The notes under the pieces are model-generated. The model saw nothing but the letters and a program-made list of their open reading frames with translations. It did no database searches and was not told the origin of the DNA. The position numbers were made by a program, and so were the translations under genes. Positions 56,389 through 63,980 of a DNA stretch of 64,000 bases are shown in pieces (the first letter of the stretch is position 1; each line of letters begins with the position of its first letter). This DNA comes from an uncultured Algibacter sp. (GTDB lineage: Bacteria; Bacteroidota; Bacteroidia; Flavobacteriales; Flavobacteriaceae), in the NCBI RefSeq assembly GCF_947487605.1, contig NZ_CANKXK010000005.1, forward strand, positions 124,001-188,000, written 5' to 3'.

Positions 56389-57620
56389 TAGAATATATTT
56401 AACTGAAAAACTTTATTGAGTGTTGCAACAGATAGCAAGATACTAATTCCCAAAATTATAAACCCGAAGATATTCTGTTTTAAATTATTTTTATAAACTC
56501 CAAGTATAGACGATTTGTTCATAATCCAAATTAAAAAACCTGCAATAACGGGTAATAATATCCCATTAGCCACTTGAGCAAATTTTATAATATCGATAGG
56601 TTTTATATTTAATGATGAGAACAATACCCCAAGCAATAAAATGAATATCCAAACGCTTCTAAATTTGCTAGATTTTAAATTCGAATTCCAACCAAAACAG
56701 CCACTTGTTACATAAGCTGCAGCCAAAGGAGCTGTTATAGCACTAGTAATCCCCGCAGCAAACAAACCTGTTGCCAGAAAATATTTAGCGAAACTACCAA
56801 ACAAAGGTTCTAAACTTTTGGCTAAATCGGCAGCACTACTTATTTCTTGAAATTGAATAGCAGCAGCCGAAACAATTATACACATAGACACCAATCCACC
56901 CAAAATAATAGCTATTAAAGTGTCTTTCCTTGCATATTTTAAATCGCTGACCTGATGCCATTTTTCTTTTACTAACGCTGCATGCAGGAATAAATTATAA
57001 GGCACTACAGTGGTTCCAATAAGCGCAATAATCGTTAATATACTTTCGTTAGGAAATTGAGGTTTAAAAACACCTTTTAGAATATTACCAATATTAGGTT
57101 TTGTAACAATAGCTGTAATTAAAAATGCTAAACTCATTAAAATCACTAATGACACCAACACCTTTTCAAGTACCTTATAATTGCCTAAATACAACAATAC
57201 AAAAGCTATAATGCCAATTATAAGGCTTAAAATATTTATTGAAAATTCACCCATTTGGATACTTGGACTCCCAACAATGGTCTGTAATCCTAAAACACCG
57301 CCGCTAATATTTCCTGCTTCGTAGGCAGCATTACCAATAACGATGGCAGACAATATCAATACCATGGTAAACACTTTTAAAACAGGATTCTTAATTTCTG
57401 TTCTAATGATTTCTGACAATCCTTTTTGAGAAATAATACCCAATCGTGCAGACATCTCTTGAAGCACGATTGTAGCGATAATAGATAGTACCATCGCCCA
57501 AAGCAGTGAGTAGCCAAAATTTACACCTGCAAGCGTACAAACAGTAACCGTACCTGGTCCAATAAATGCTGCTGCAACTAAGGGACCCGGACCAATATTT
57601 CTAAACCAGTTTTTAATCAT
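56388..57620 (-). CDS. Nramp-superfamily transporter without canonical metal ligands
   Basis: The start is placed at the ATG at 57620, giving 410 residues; an upstream extension to 57650 lies inside the DUF2891 gene. Eleven or so hydrophobic segments and NIGPGPLVAAAFIGPGTV identify the Nramp fold. The metal-site motif DPGN in TM1 reads GPGT (21-24), and the TM6 Met-Pro-His motif reads VVPYNLFLHAAL. So the Asp, Asn and Met that bind Mn/Fe are missing. It overlaps pxpA by one base and the DUF2891 gene by 8 bp. As in B. subtilis, where the Nramp-like ycsG is next to ycsF/pxpA, context suggests an organic substrate such as 5-oxoproline; this is inference. Confidence 0.9.
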   Translation of the reverse strand: MIKNWFRNIGPGPLVAAAFIGPGTVTVCTLAGVNFGYSLLWAMVLSIIATIVLQEMSARLGIISQKGLSEIIRTEIKNPVLKVFTMVLILSAIVIGNAAYEAGNISGGVLGLQTIVGSPSIQMGEFSINILSLIIGIIAFVLLYLGNYKVLEKVLVSLVILMSLAFLITAIVTKPNIGNILKGVFKPQFPNESILTIIALIGTTVVPYNLFLHAALVKEKWHQVSDLKYARKDTLIAIILGGLVSMCIIVSAAAIQFQEISSAADLAKSLEPLFGSFAKYFLATGLFAAGITSAITAPLAAAYVTSGCFGWNSNLKSSKFRSVWIFILLLGVLFSSLNIKPIDIIKFAQVANGILLPVIAGFLIWIMNKSSILGVYKNNLKQNIFGFIILGISILLSVATLNKVFQLNIF

Positions 57621-58728
57621 TCTGTGACGCATTAAGCGCATAAATAGCAAAACTCCCTAGCCAATGACCACCTTCATAACTATCGCCAAAAATGCTCGGT
57701 AATGAATAGTGGATATGTTTATTAGCAATATTTTTCAAGTGATTATATTCTGGTAGGCCTTCCGATATTTTATATAAACTCCATGCTCTTGAAAAATTTA
57801 CGCCATCTAAGTGTACTAGATGTCCATCGGTTCTATCGGAAACAATACCAACTTCTAAAGCATAGTTTGTGTCTTTTAACTGTGGTAAAAACGCGTTCAG
57901 CCAAATTTTAAAATCCTCAATAGATAACAACCGTTTCATTAAAGCTGCTTCTTCTAAGCATGGCGATAAGAAATCGCTACCACTGGGTTCCCATGAGATT
58001 GGACAACCTTTATCATTATCATAAAAAAACAAAGCACGTGTTTCAATAGCTTTTTTTAAGGCTTCATTATTAACAGTTTCTGCATAGTCGTATGCAAAAG
58101 ATAAACCAAAAGCAGTATTTGTATGCGTTCCAACACGTTGAGGATAATTTAATTTAGGTAGAAACTCAATGTATTTGCCAACTAATAAATCTGTAAGTGG
58201 TTGTAAATTATTCTCCAATTGTCTAGCGGTATCATCATCCCAAGTATGTAATTCTTCGGCTAGTTTTAATAACCAAGCCCAACCATAAGTACGTTCGTAA
58301 GATTTATTATGTTTTCCATGAAAATAAGCAACTTCTGCTTTTATATTTTCTTTTGAAATATTATTTAAAAGTTTTTGTTTGATTTCTTCTGCATTATCGA
58401 TGTTTGGAAATGACTTTAGCAAACTTACCAAACTCCAATGCCCATGAACCGCGGAGTGCCAATCGAAACAGCCATAAAAAGCAGGATGTAATGTTGTAGG
58501 TGGTTTTAAATCTTCTTCACCTCCTAAAGTTTGAGATAATTTATTGGGATATTCAGTGTTTATGCAATGTAATGGCAAATCGGCTAGCTTGTTAGCTTGT
58601 TCAAGATTAAGTACAGGTGTTTTAGCCATTTCGATTGGTTCTATTTTTTGGTTTTTTTTATTTTCTTTTTTTGAATTACATCCTATAATCGAAATTGAGA
58701 GTATAGTAATTAATATAAAATTCTTCAT
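57613..58728 (-). CDS. DUF2891 family lipoprotein
   Basis: The 371-residue product has a lipoprotein signal (MKNFILITILSISIIGC). The body matches DUF2891: CIDTEYPNKLS-like CINTEYPNKLS, HPAFYGCFDWHSAVHGHWSLVSLL, ERTYGWAWLLKLAEEL, GTHTNTAFGLSFAYDYAE and EPSGSDFLSPCLEEAALM. The HWSLVSLL and ERTYGWAWLL helices give an alpha/alpha-toroid look, like glycoside-active or isomerase enzymes, but no reaction is known. Its stop overlaps the transporter start by 8 bp, so it may belong to the pxp operon. Confidence 0.88.
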   Translation of the reverse strand: MKNFILITILSISIIGCNSKKENKKNQKIEPIEMAKTPVLNLEQANKLADLPLHCINTEYPNKLSQTLGGEEDLKPPTTLHPAFYGCFDWHSAVHGHWSLVSLLKSFPNIDNAEEIKQKLLNNISKENIKAEVAYFHGKHNKSYERTYGWAWLLKLAEELHTWDDDTARQLENNLQPLTDLLVGKYIEFLPKLNYPQRVGTHTNTAFGLSFAYDYAETVNNEALKKAIETRALFFYDNDKGCPISWEPSGSDFLSPCLEEAALMKRLLSIEDFKIWLNAFLPQLKDTNYALEVGIVSDRTDGHLVHLDGVNFSRAWSLYKISEGLPEYNHLKNIANKHIHYSLPSIFGDSYEGGHWLGSFAIYALNASQND

Positions 58729-58786
58729 TTTTAGTTTTTTTTAAAATATTGACAACTGATTGTTAAATAATTAATCAAAACTTGAC

Positions 58787-60322
58787 TTAACCCAACCACC
58801 CCTCTCGATCCAAACTACGATATTGAATAGCTTCACTTATATGCGAACCATTTACTTCTTTAACACCTTCCAAATCAGCAATGGTTCTTGATACTTTTAA
58901 AATTCTATCATAAGCTCTAGCAGATAAATTCAAACGCTCCATAGCGGTTTTTAAAAGTTCTTTTGAGTTTTCGTCTAACAAGCAATATTTTCGAATTTGC
59001 TTGGTATTCATTTGTGCATTATAATGAACAACCTCTGAATCGCTAAAACGTTGTGTTTGAATTTCTCTAGCTTTAGTAACTCGCTTTCTTATATCTACAG
59101 AACTTTCACCTTTTCTATCATCTGAAAGTTTATCAAATGGAACAGGGGTCACTTCAATATGAATGTCAATTCTATCTAATAATGGCCCCGAAATCTTACT
59201 CAAATAACGTTGCATTTCAGCAGGACTAGACGTTACAGGAGCGTCGGGATCGTTAAAATAACCTCCTGGACTCGGATTCATACTTGCTACCAACATAAAT
59301 GAAGATGGATAAGTAACGGTAAACTTAGCTCTGGAGATAGTAACTTCTCTATCTTCTAAAGGTTGACGCATTACCTCTAAAACTTCGCGCTTAAATTCGG
59401 GTAATTCATCTAAAAATAGCACACCATTGTGAGATAAAGAAATTTCACCAGGTTGTGGATAACTACCACCTCCAACTAAAGCAACATTGCTAATTGTGTG
59501 GTGCGGACTTCTAAACGGGCGTTGCGCCATCAAACCCGTATCTTTAACTCTACCCACTACCGAATGGATTTTTGTAGTCTCCAATGCTTCATGCAGCGTC
59601 ATTGGTGGTAAAATACTTGGCAAGCGTTTTGCCAACATAGTTTTACCTGCTCCTGGTGGGCCTATTAAAATAATATTATGCCCTCCAGCTGCAGCAATTT
59701 CCATGCAACGCTTAATACCTTCTTGCCCTTTAACATCGGAAAAATCGAATTCAGGAAAATCTAAGCTCTTTTGAAACTCTTTTCGGGTATCTATAATGGT
59801 TTGCTCTAAGGCTTCTCCTTTGTCAAAGTAATTAATAACTTCTTTAATGTTATCGACACCAAAAACTTCTAAACTATCTACTATGGCAGCTTCTTTGGCA
59901 TTCGCTTTCGGAAGTATAAAGCCTTTAAAACCTTCTTCTCTAGCTTTAACTGCAATTGGTAAGGCACCTTTTAGGGGTTGTAAACTCCCATCAAGAGACA
60001 ATTCGCCCATAATTAAATACTTATCCAAATCATCTGCTATAATCTGTTTTGATGCGGCAAGAATTCCAATTGCTAAAGTCAGGTCGTAAGCACTTCCCTC
60101 CTTGCGTAAATCGGCAGGTGCCATATTTATTGTTATTTTTTTACCAGGAATTTTATAACCATTATTTTGTAATGCTGCTGCAATCCTGTAGTTACTTTCC
60201 TTTATGGCATTATCTGGCAATCCTACCAAATGATAACCAATACCATTATCAACATTTACTTCAACTACAATTGTGGTGGCTTCCACACCAAAAACAGCAC
60301 TTCCAAAAACTTTTTTAAGCAT
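58787..60322 (-). CDS. comM: YifB/ComM family Mg chelatase-like AAA ATPase
   Basis: The 511-residue protein has the YifB layout: an N-terminal Lon-protease-like fold domain (GSAVFGVEATTIVVEVNV, MAPADLRKEGSAYDLTLAIGIL), an AAA Mg-chelatase domain with GPPGAGKTMLAKRLPSILPP and GVLFLDELPEFKREVLE, and a C-terminal domain with LSARAYDRILKVSRTIADLEG. In Vibrio and others ComM is a branch-migration helicase for natural transformation. Here the role is probably related DNA processing. The gene is divergent from the candidate small RNA and moeA. Confidence 0.92.
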   Translation of the reverse strand: MLKKVFGSAVFGVEATTIVVEVNVDNGIGYHLVGLPDNAIKESNYRIAAALQNNGYKIPGKKITINMAPADLRKEGSAYDLTLAIGILAASKQIIADDLDKYLIMGELSLDGSLQPLKGALPIAVKAREEGFKGFILPKANAKEAAIVDSLEVFGVDNIKEVINYFDKGEALEQTIIDTRKEFQKSLDFPEFDFSDVKGQEGIKRCMEIAAAGGHNIILIGPPGAGKTMLAKRLPSILPPMTLHEALETTKIHSVVGRVKDTGLMAQRPFRSPHHTISNVALVGGGSYPQPGEISLSHNGVLFLDELPEFKREVLEVMRQPLEDREVTISRAKFTVTYPSSFMLVASMNPSPGGYFNDPDAPVTSSPAEMQRYLSKISGPLLDRIDIHIEVTPVPFDKLSDDRKGESSVDIRKRVTKAREIQTQRFSDSEVVHYNAQMNTKQIRKYCLLDENSKELLKTAMERLNLSARAYDRILKVSRTIADLEGVKEVNGSHISEAIQYRSLDREGWLG

Positions 60323-60490
60323 ACTTTTAATTTACTGCTTAAATGTAAGAAAAGTATTTTGAAAGTAACTTTAAGAATAACCTATAAATTATATAGTATT
60401 TTCACTTTATGCATCAAAACATTATATTTTAATGTTAATTTAGAATATAAACAAGTTAATCGTGCAGTTTTTAAAAATTATAAAAAAGCA

Positions 60491-60498
60491 TAAATTTG
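60491..60498 (+). promoter_or_regulatory. -7 promoter element of a candidate small RNA
   Basis: TAAATTTG matches TAnnTTTG. A TTTT at 60468-60471, 19 nt upstream, is close to the -33 TTTG. Confidence 0.5.
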
Positions 60499-60503
60499 TA
60501 ATG

Positions 60504-60575
60504 CTATTAATTAATTCCTTCTGGGGATTTAAACATCCAAAACTCTGCATAATTAAATTATGTGGAGTTTTTTTA
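60504..60575 (+). ncRNA. Candidate small RNA with strong intrinsic terminator
   Basis: A promoter-like pair (60468/60491) is followed by about 72 nt that end in a 14-bp terminator stem (60540-60570, two G-U wobbles, 3-nt loop) and seven T residues. No coding frame of any size lies inside, and no plus-strand gene ends upstream for several kb, so the terminator belongs to no known gene. A small hairpin ggat/atcc precedes it. I know no matching RNA family. Confidence 0.45.
60540..60574 (+). terminator. Strong intrinsic terminator with no upstream gene
   Basis: A 14-bp inverted repeat (AAACTC..CATAAT / ATTATG..GAGTTT with two wobble pairs) is followed by TTTTTTT. Confidence 0.85.
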
Positions 60576-60640
60576 TGAAATAACCGCAATTCAATCAGGT
60601 AAGTAAATTAATGTTGTCAATTATAGAAAATAAAAGCGTA

Positions 60641-60668
60641 ATCGTTATATTTGCTTAGACATAACGAT
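60641..60668 (+). promoter_or_regulatory. ModE-box-like palindrome over the moeA promoter
   Basis: ATCGTTAT (60641-60648) and ATAACGAT (60661-60668) form a perfect 8-bp inverted repeat with a 12-bp centre, 28 bp in all. Its outer half-sites and span agree with the ModE box as I remember it from enterobacteria (ATCGnTATATA-N6-TATATAnCGAT). The left half overlaps the -7 TATATTTG (60646-60653), so binding would block transcription of moeA and the ModE-like gene. Confidence 0.65.
60646..60653 (+). promoter_or_regulatory. -7 promoter element of the Moco operon
   Basis: TATATTTG matches TAnnTTTG, 23 nt before the moeA ATG. No -33 box is clear. Confidence 0.5.
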
Positions 60669-60676
60669 AACAATTC

Positions 60677-61855
60677 ATGATTTCAATCTCCGAAGCTATT
60701 TCAATTGTAAAACACAACGGAAAGCCATTACTTAAATCAACCATAAAAACCATTGAAAAAGCTGGTGGCTATATATTGTTTGAAGATATCCACTCACCTA
60801 TTTATATGCCGCCATTCAGACAATCTGCTATGGATGGTTATGCTTTAAACCTTCATGATGATTTATCATATAAACTAATTGGAGAAGTAAAAGCAGGTGA
60901 TGGCCATGAGTTACAATTAAAAAAAGGGGAAGCCATAAGAATATTTACTGGAGCTCCAGTACCAGATTCGGCTAATGCCATTATGATGCAGGAAAAAGTG
61001 GTAGTTAACGGTGAAACCATAACAATTTCTGAACACATTCCTTTGGAACATAATATTCGCCCATTGGGTGAGCAGGTAAAAGCTGGGGATATTGCCTTAA
61101 AAAAAGACACAAAATTGACACCTGCTGCCATAGGGTATTTAATTTCTTTAGGGATTACGACTGTTTCAGTGTACAAAAAGCCAAATATTGCTATTGTGAC
61201 GACAGGAAACGAATTGATTGAAGCGGGACAAGATTTACCACACGGAAAAATATACGAAAGCAACTCGAAAATGTTATTGAGTGCACTTTACAATTTAAAG
61301 TTTTATGATGTAAGGCTTTATAAAGTTGAAGATGATTACAAAAAAACAGTTGATACGCTTAAAGATACTTTGGAAAATAATGATTTAGTTTTAATAACAG
61401 GTGGCATTTCTGTTGGCGACTACGATTTTGTTGGAAAGGCTCTGAAACAACTACATGTTGAAGAACTATTTTATAAAGTAAAGCAAAAACCAGGGAAGCC
61501 TTTATTCTATGGAAAAGAAGACAATACTCAAGTTTTTGCGCTTCCCGGAAATCCAGCTGCTGCCTTGTCTTGCTTTTACGTTTATGCATACATCACGTTG
61601 CAACAATTGATGAATCGTGAAGATGTAGAATTACCAAAAGTTGAAGCAAAAACCATTAATACTTTTGAAAAGAAAGGAGACAGACCTCAATTTTTAAAAG
61701 GTATTTATAACAATGGTGAAGTTGAAATTTTAGATGGACAAAACTCCTCGATGCTACAAACCTTCGCCTTATCAAATGCTTTGATTTTTATACCTGCTGA
61801 AATATTAAAAGTGAATTCAGGAGATATTGTTGAAGTTATTTTATTACCTGTTTAG
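60677..61855 (+). CDS. moeA: Molybdopterin molybdenumtransferase MoeA
   Basis: MoeA inserts molybdenum into adenylated molybdopterin. The 392-residue product has the N-terminal domains (MISISEAISIVKHN, MPPFRQSAMDGYAL, GDGHELQLKKGEAIRIFTGAPVP), the MoaB-like domain with TTGNELIEAG, GGISVGDYDFVG and ALPGNPAAALSCFYVY, and a C-terminal beta domain. All catalytic parts look intact. It is the first gene of a Moco operon and its promoter carries the ModE-like palindrome. The ModE-like gene follows 9 nt downstream. Confidence 0.95.
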   Translation: MISISEAISIVKHNGKPLLKSTIKTIEKAGGYILFEDIHSPIYMPPFRQSAMDGYALNLHDDLSYKLIGEVKAGDGHELQLKKGEAIRIFTGAPVPDSANAIMMQEKVVVNGETITISEHIPLEHNIRPLGEQVKAGDIALKKDTKLTPAAIGYLISLGITTVSVYKKPNIAIVTTGNELIEAGQDLPHGKIYESNSKMLLSALYNLKFYDVRLYKVEDDYKKTVDTLKDTLENNDLVLITGGISVGDYDFVGKALKQLHVEELFYKVKQKPGKPLFYGKEDNTQVFALPGNPAAALSCFYVYAYITLQQLMNREDVELPKVEAKTINTFEKKGDRPQFLKGIYNNGEVEILDGQNSSMLQTFALSNALIFIPAEILKVNSGDIVEVILLPV

Positions 61856-61864
61856 ATAGAAATT

Positions 61865-62203
61865 ATGAGCTATAAAATTAAAAGTCGTATTTGGATAGAG
61901 TCTGAAGATAATGTCCTTCTTGGTGAAGGACGTGTACATTTACTCAAGGCTATTAATAAAACTGGCTCGCTTTCAAAAGCGGCGAAATCTTTAAATATAT
62001 CTTATAAAAAAGCGTGGCAACTATTAGACTCCGTTAACAAATCAGCTAAAAAACCAGTAACCATAAATAGTATTGGTGGCAAAGGTGGTGGCGGTGCAGA
62101 ACTTACTGATTATGGTAAATCTTTAGTACAAGCCTTTGATGAGATTAATAGGAATTGTTGGGCGTTTTTGGATAAAGAATTGGCGAAAATTGAACGATTA
62201 TAA
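61865..62203 (+). CDS. Single-domain ModE-like winged-helix regulator
   Basis: The 112-residue product matches the N-terminal DNA-binding half of ModE: KSRIWIESEDNVLLGEGRVHLLKAI, TGSLSKAAKSLNISYKKAWQLLD (helix-turn-helix), and NSIGGKGGGGAELTDYGKSLV (the wing). The C-terminal molybdate-binding TOBE/Mop repeats of full ModE (~260 residues) are absent. It therefore cannot sense molybdate the way E. coli ModE does; a separate sensor protein or Moco itself could provide the signal. It follows moeA by 9 nt and probably binds the palindrome at 60641, controlling its own operon. Confidence 0.88.
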   Translation: MSYKIKSRIWIESEDNVLLGEGRVHLLKAINKTGSLSKAAKSLNISYKKAWQLLDSVNKSAKKPVTINSIGGKGGGGAELTDYGKSLVQAFDEINRNCWAFLDKELAKIERL

Positions 62204-62216
62204 AAACTATTGTCCC

Positions 62217-62274
62217 TCGAGCGCAGTCGAGAGGCTTAGTTAGTAAAAATAAAATAGGTCTCGACTGCGCTCGA
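62217..62274. repeat. Inverted pair of the GCGCAGTCGA dispersed repeat
   Basis: TCGAGCGCAGTCGAGA (62217-62232) and TCTCGACTGCGCTCGA (62259-62274) are a perfect 16-bp inverted repeat with a 26-bp spacer. They lie between the ModE-like gene and the TSUP gene and could form a large hairpin in the mRNA. Confidence 0.85.
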
Positions 62275-62333
62275 CCAAACAATACAACTTATAACTTTAA
62301 ATACTCTAGGCACTCTAAGTACTTTTAACTTTT

Positions 62334-63074
62334 ATGCTTCAAACCGAAAACATATATCTTTTTTTAATCATTCTACCTGTAGTATCCTTTTTATACTCTA
62401 GCGTTGGTCATGGCGGTGCAAGCGGCTATTTAGCACTTATGGCTTTATTTTCATTTGCTCCAGAAAGCATGAAACCTACGGCATTATTGCTCAATATTTT
62501 CGTTGCTGGAATTTCATTCTACTACTATTTTAAAGCGGGGCATTTCAACAAGAAATTATTTATCTCATTTGCCTTAGCTTCTATTCCAATGGCATACTTA
62601 GGCGGTACTTTAGAAGTTGATGCGTCACTTTATAAAAAGATTTTAGCTATTTTATTAATCTTCGCCATTCTAAAAATGCTTAATGTTTTTGGGAAAGAAA
62701 GTAACAACATTAAACCAATAAAACTTTGGCAAGGACTCATTTTTGGAGGCTTTATTGGTTTCTTTTCAGGACTCATAGGTATTGGTGGCGGTATCATTTT
62801 AACACCTATAATTCTCCTGTTGCATTGGGGGAAAATGAAAGAAGCCGCAGCAGTTTCGGCATTGTTTATCTGGGTGAATTCTGTAGCTGCTTTGGTTGGT
62901 CAAATAAGTAGCGACGTTTCAATTGAAAAAGGCACTTTCATATTAGTAGCTATTGCACTTATTGGTGGTATTCTAGGTGGCTATTATGGCAGTAAAAAAA
63001 TAAATAATCAACGTTTACGGTACATTTTAGCTTTTGTCCTAATTATAGCTTGTGCTAAACTCATATTCACATAA
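62334..63074 (+). CDS. TSUP (TauE/SafE) family membrane permease
   Basis: The 246-residue protein has about eight hydrophobic segments and the TSUP features SSVGHGGASGYLALMALF in the first helix pair and GFFSGLIGIGGGIILTPIILL near the centre (the two repeated G-rich motifs). TSUP proteins move sulfite, sulfoacetate or related anions. Its place in a molybdenum cofactor operon suggests transport of an oxyanion needed for or made by a molybdoenzyme, or molybdate/sulfate itself; this is inference. It ends immediately before the mobA start. Confidence 0.9.
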   Translation: MLQTENIYLFLIILPVVSFLYSSVGHGGASGYLALMALFSFAPESMKPTALLLNIFVAGISFYYYFKAGHFNKKLFISFALASIPMAYLGGTLEVDASLYKKILAILLIFAILKMLNVFGKESNNIKPIKLWQGLIFGGFIGFFSGLIGIGGGIILTPIILLLHWGKMKEAAAVSALFIWVNSVAALVGQISSDVSIEKGTFILVAIALIGGILGGYYGSKKINNQRLRYILAFVLIIACAKLIFT

Positions 63075-63659
63075 ATGAAATACAAAAAGCACATAACAGG
63101 TATTATTTTAGCAGGAGGAAAAAGCTCAAGAATGGGAACAGACAAAGGGTTCTTAATATTGAATAACAAACCCTTCGTGCAATACAGTATTGATGCTTTA
63201 AAACCTTTAGTAGATGAAGTTATTATTGTTTCTGATAATTCTGATTACGATGTTTTCGGGTTAAAACGCATTATAGATATTACCAAAAACGCAGGTCCTG
63301 TTTCTGGAATTTATTCAGGCTTAGAGGCATCAAAAACTGAACTAAACTTGATTTTGAGTTGTGATATTCCGTTGATAACTTCGGAAGTATTAAAACAATT
63401 AATTAATGCTGTAGATGAGAACTCAGAAATTATTCAAGTTGAAAGTAATAGTAAAACAATGCCTTTAATCGCGTTATACAAACGCCCCATAAAAGACAAG
63501 TTCAAAAGTTTTTTAGAACAAGATGAACGTCGGTTAAGAGTAGCTATAAAAGCTTGCAACTATAAAAATGTTGTTTTAGATGAAGTTTATCAAAACACAA
63601 CGGTAAATGTGAACACAAAAGAAGAATTAAAACAAATTAAAGATGCTTATAACGATTAA
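63075..63659 (+). CDS. mobA: Molybdenum cofactor guanylyltransferase MobA
   Basis: MobA attaches GMP to Moco to make the guanine dinucleotide form. The 194-residue product has the nucleotide motif GIILAGGKSSRMGTDKGFL, the Asp in LSCDIPLI, and GPVSGIYSGLEASK. It begins at the base after the TSUP stop, and moaD starts inside its last 17 nt. Its presence points to DMSO-reductase-type molybdoenzymes using MGD, although related proteins (MocA) make the cytosine form and small homologues can be hard to tell apart. Confidence 0.9.
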   Translation: MKYKKHITGIILAGGKSSRMGTDKGFLILNNKPFVQYSIDALKPLVDEVIIVSDNSDYDVFGLKRIIDITKNAGPVSGIYSGLEASKTELNLILSCDIPLITSEVLKQLINAVDENSEIIQVESNSKTMPLIALYKRPIKDKFKSFLEQDERRLRVAIKACNYKNVVLDEVYQNTTVNVNTKEELKQIKDAYND

Positions 63660-63876
63660 ATATTTCGGACAAATAGCAGAAGTCACTCAAAAAGAAGAAG
63701 AGCAATTAGAAGTTTCTGAATACTTAATTTCTGGAGTTATAAATACTTTGAATACTAAATATTCAGATTTAAAAAACAAAGATTTTCAAATAGCACAGAA
63801 TCAAGAATTAGTAGATTTAGAAACAGAACTAACAGGAGCAGAAATTGCTTTATTGCCTCCTTTTGCGGGAGGGTAA
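63643..63876 (+). CDS. moaD: MoaD sulfur-carrier subunit of molybdopterin synthase
   Basis: MoaD carries sulfur as a C-terminal thiocarboxylate for molybdopterin synthesis. The 77-residue ubiquitin-like protein starts MLITIKYFGQIAEVTQKEEE and ends ALLPPFAGG, with the required terminal Gly-Gly. The start overlaps mobA by 17 nt. moaE and the activating enzyme are not visible before the window ends. Confidence 0.93.
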   Translation: MLITIKYFGQIAEVTQKEEEQLEVSEYLISGVINTLNTKYSDLKNKDFQIAQNQELVDLETELTGAEIALLPPFAGG

Positions 63877-63884
63877 TTAGTCTT

Positions 63885-63980
63885 CCCGCAAGGTCTTTTT
63901 TTAACCTTGTAGGTATAAACGAAAACTAAAAAGATTAGCTATTATTAAGGAAACCTACAAGGTTTTTGAACCCTTGTAGG
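63885..63980. repeat. Cluster of CCTTGTAGG-type palindromic repeats at the window end
   Basis: Four related arms are seen: cccgcaaggt (63885-63894), ccttgtagg (63905-63913), cctacaagg (63954-63962) and ccttgtagg (63972-63980). They make two hairpins in a row, 40 bp apart, with loops rich in T. The arms CCTACAAGG/CCTTGTAGG resemble short dispersed repeats that I recall from other Flavobacteriaceae. The region behind moaD has no other gene in the window. Confidence 0.8.

Noticed and set aside
57621-57650. Extension of the Nramp-like protein by 10 residues
   Set aside because: The ATG at 57620 gives the typical N-terminus and an 8-bp overlap with the DUF2891 gene; the extension adds a cluster of Met/Arg unlike the family.
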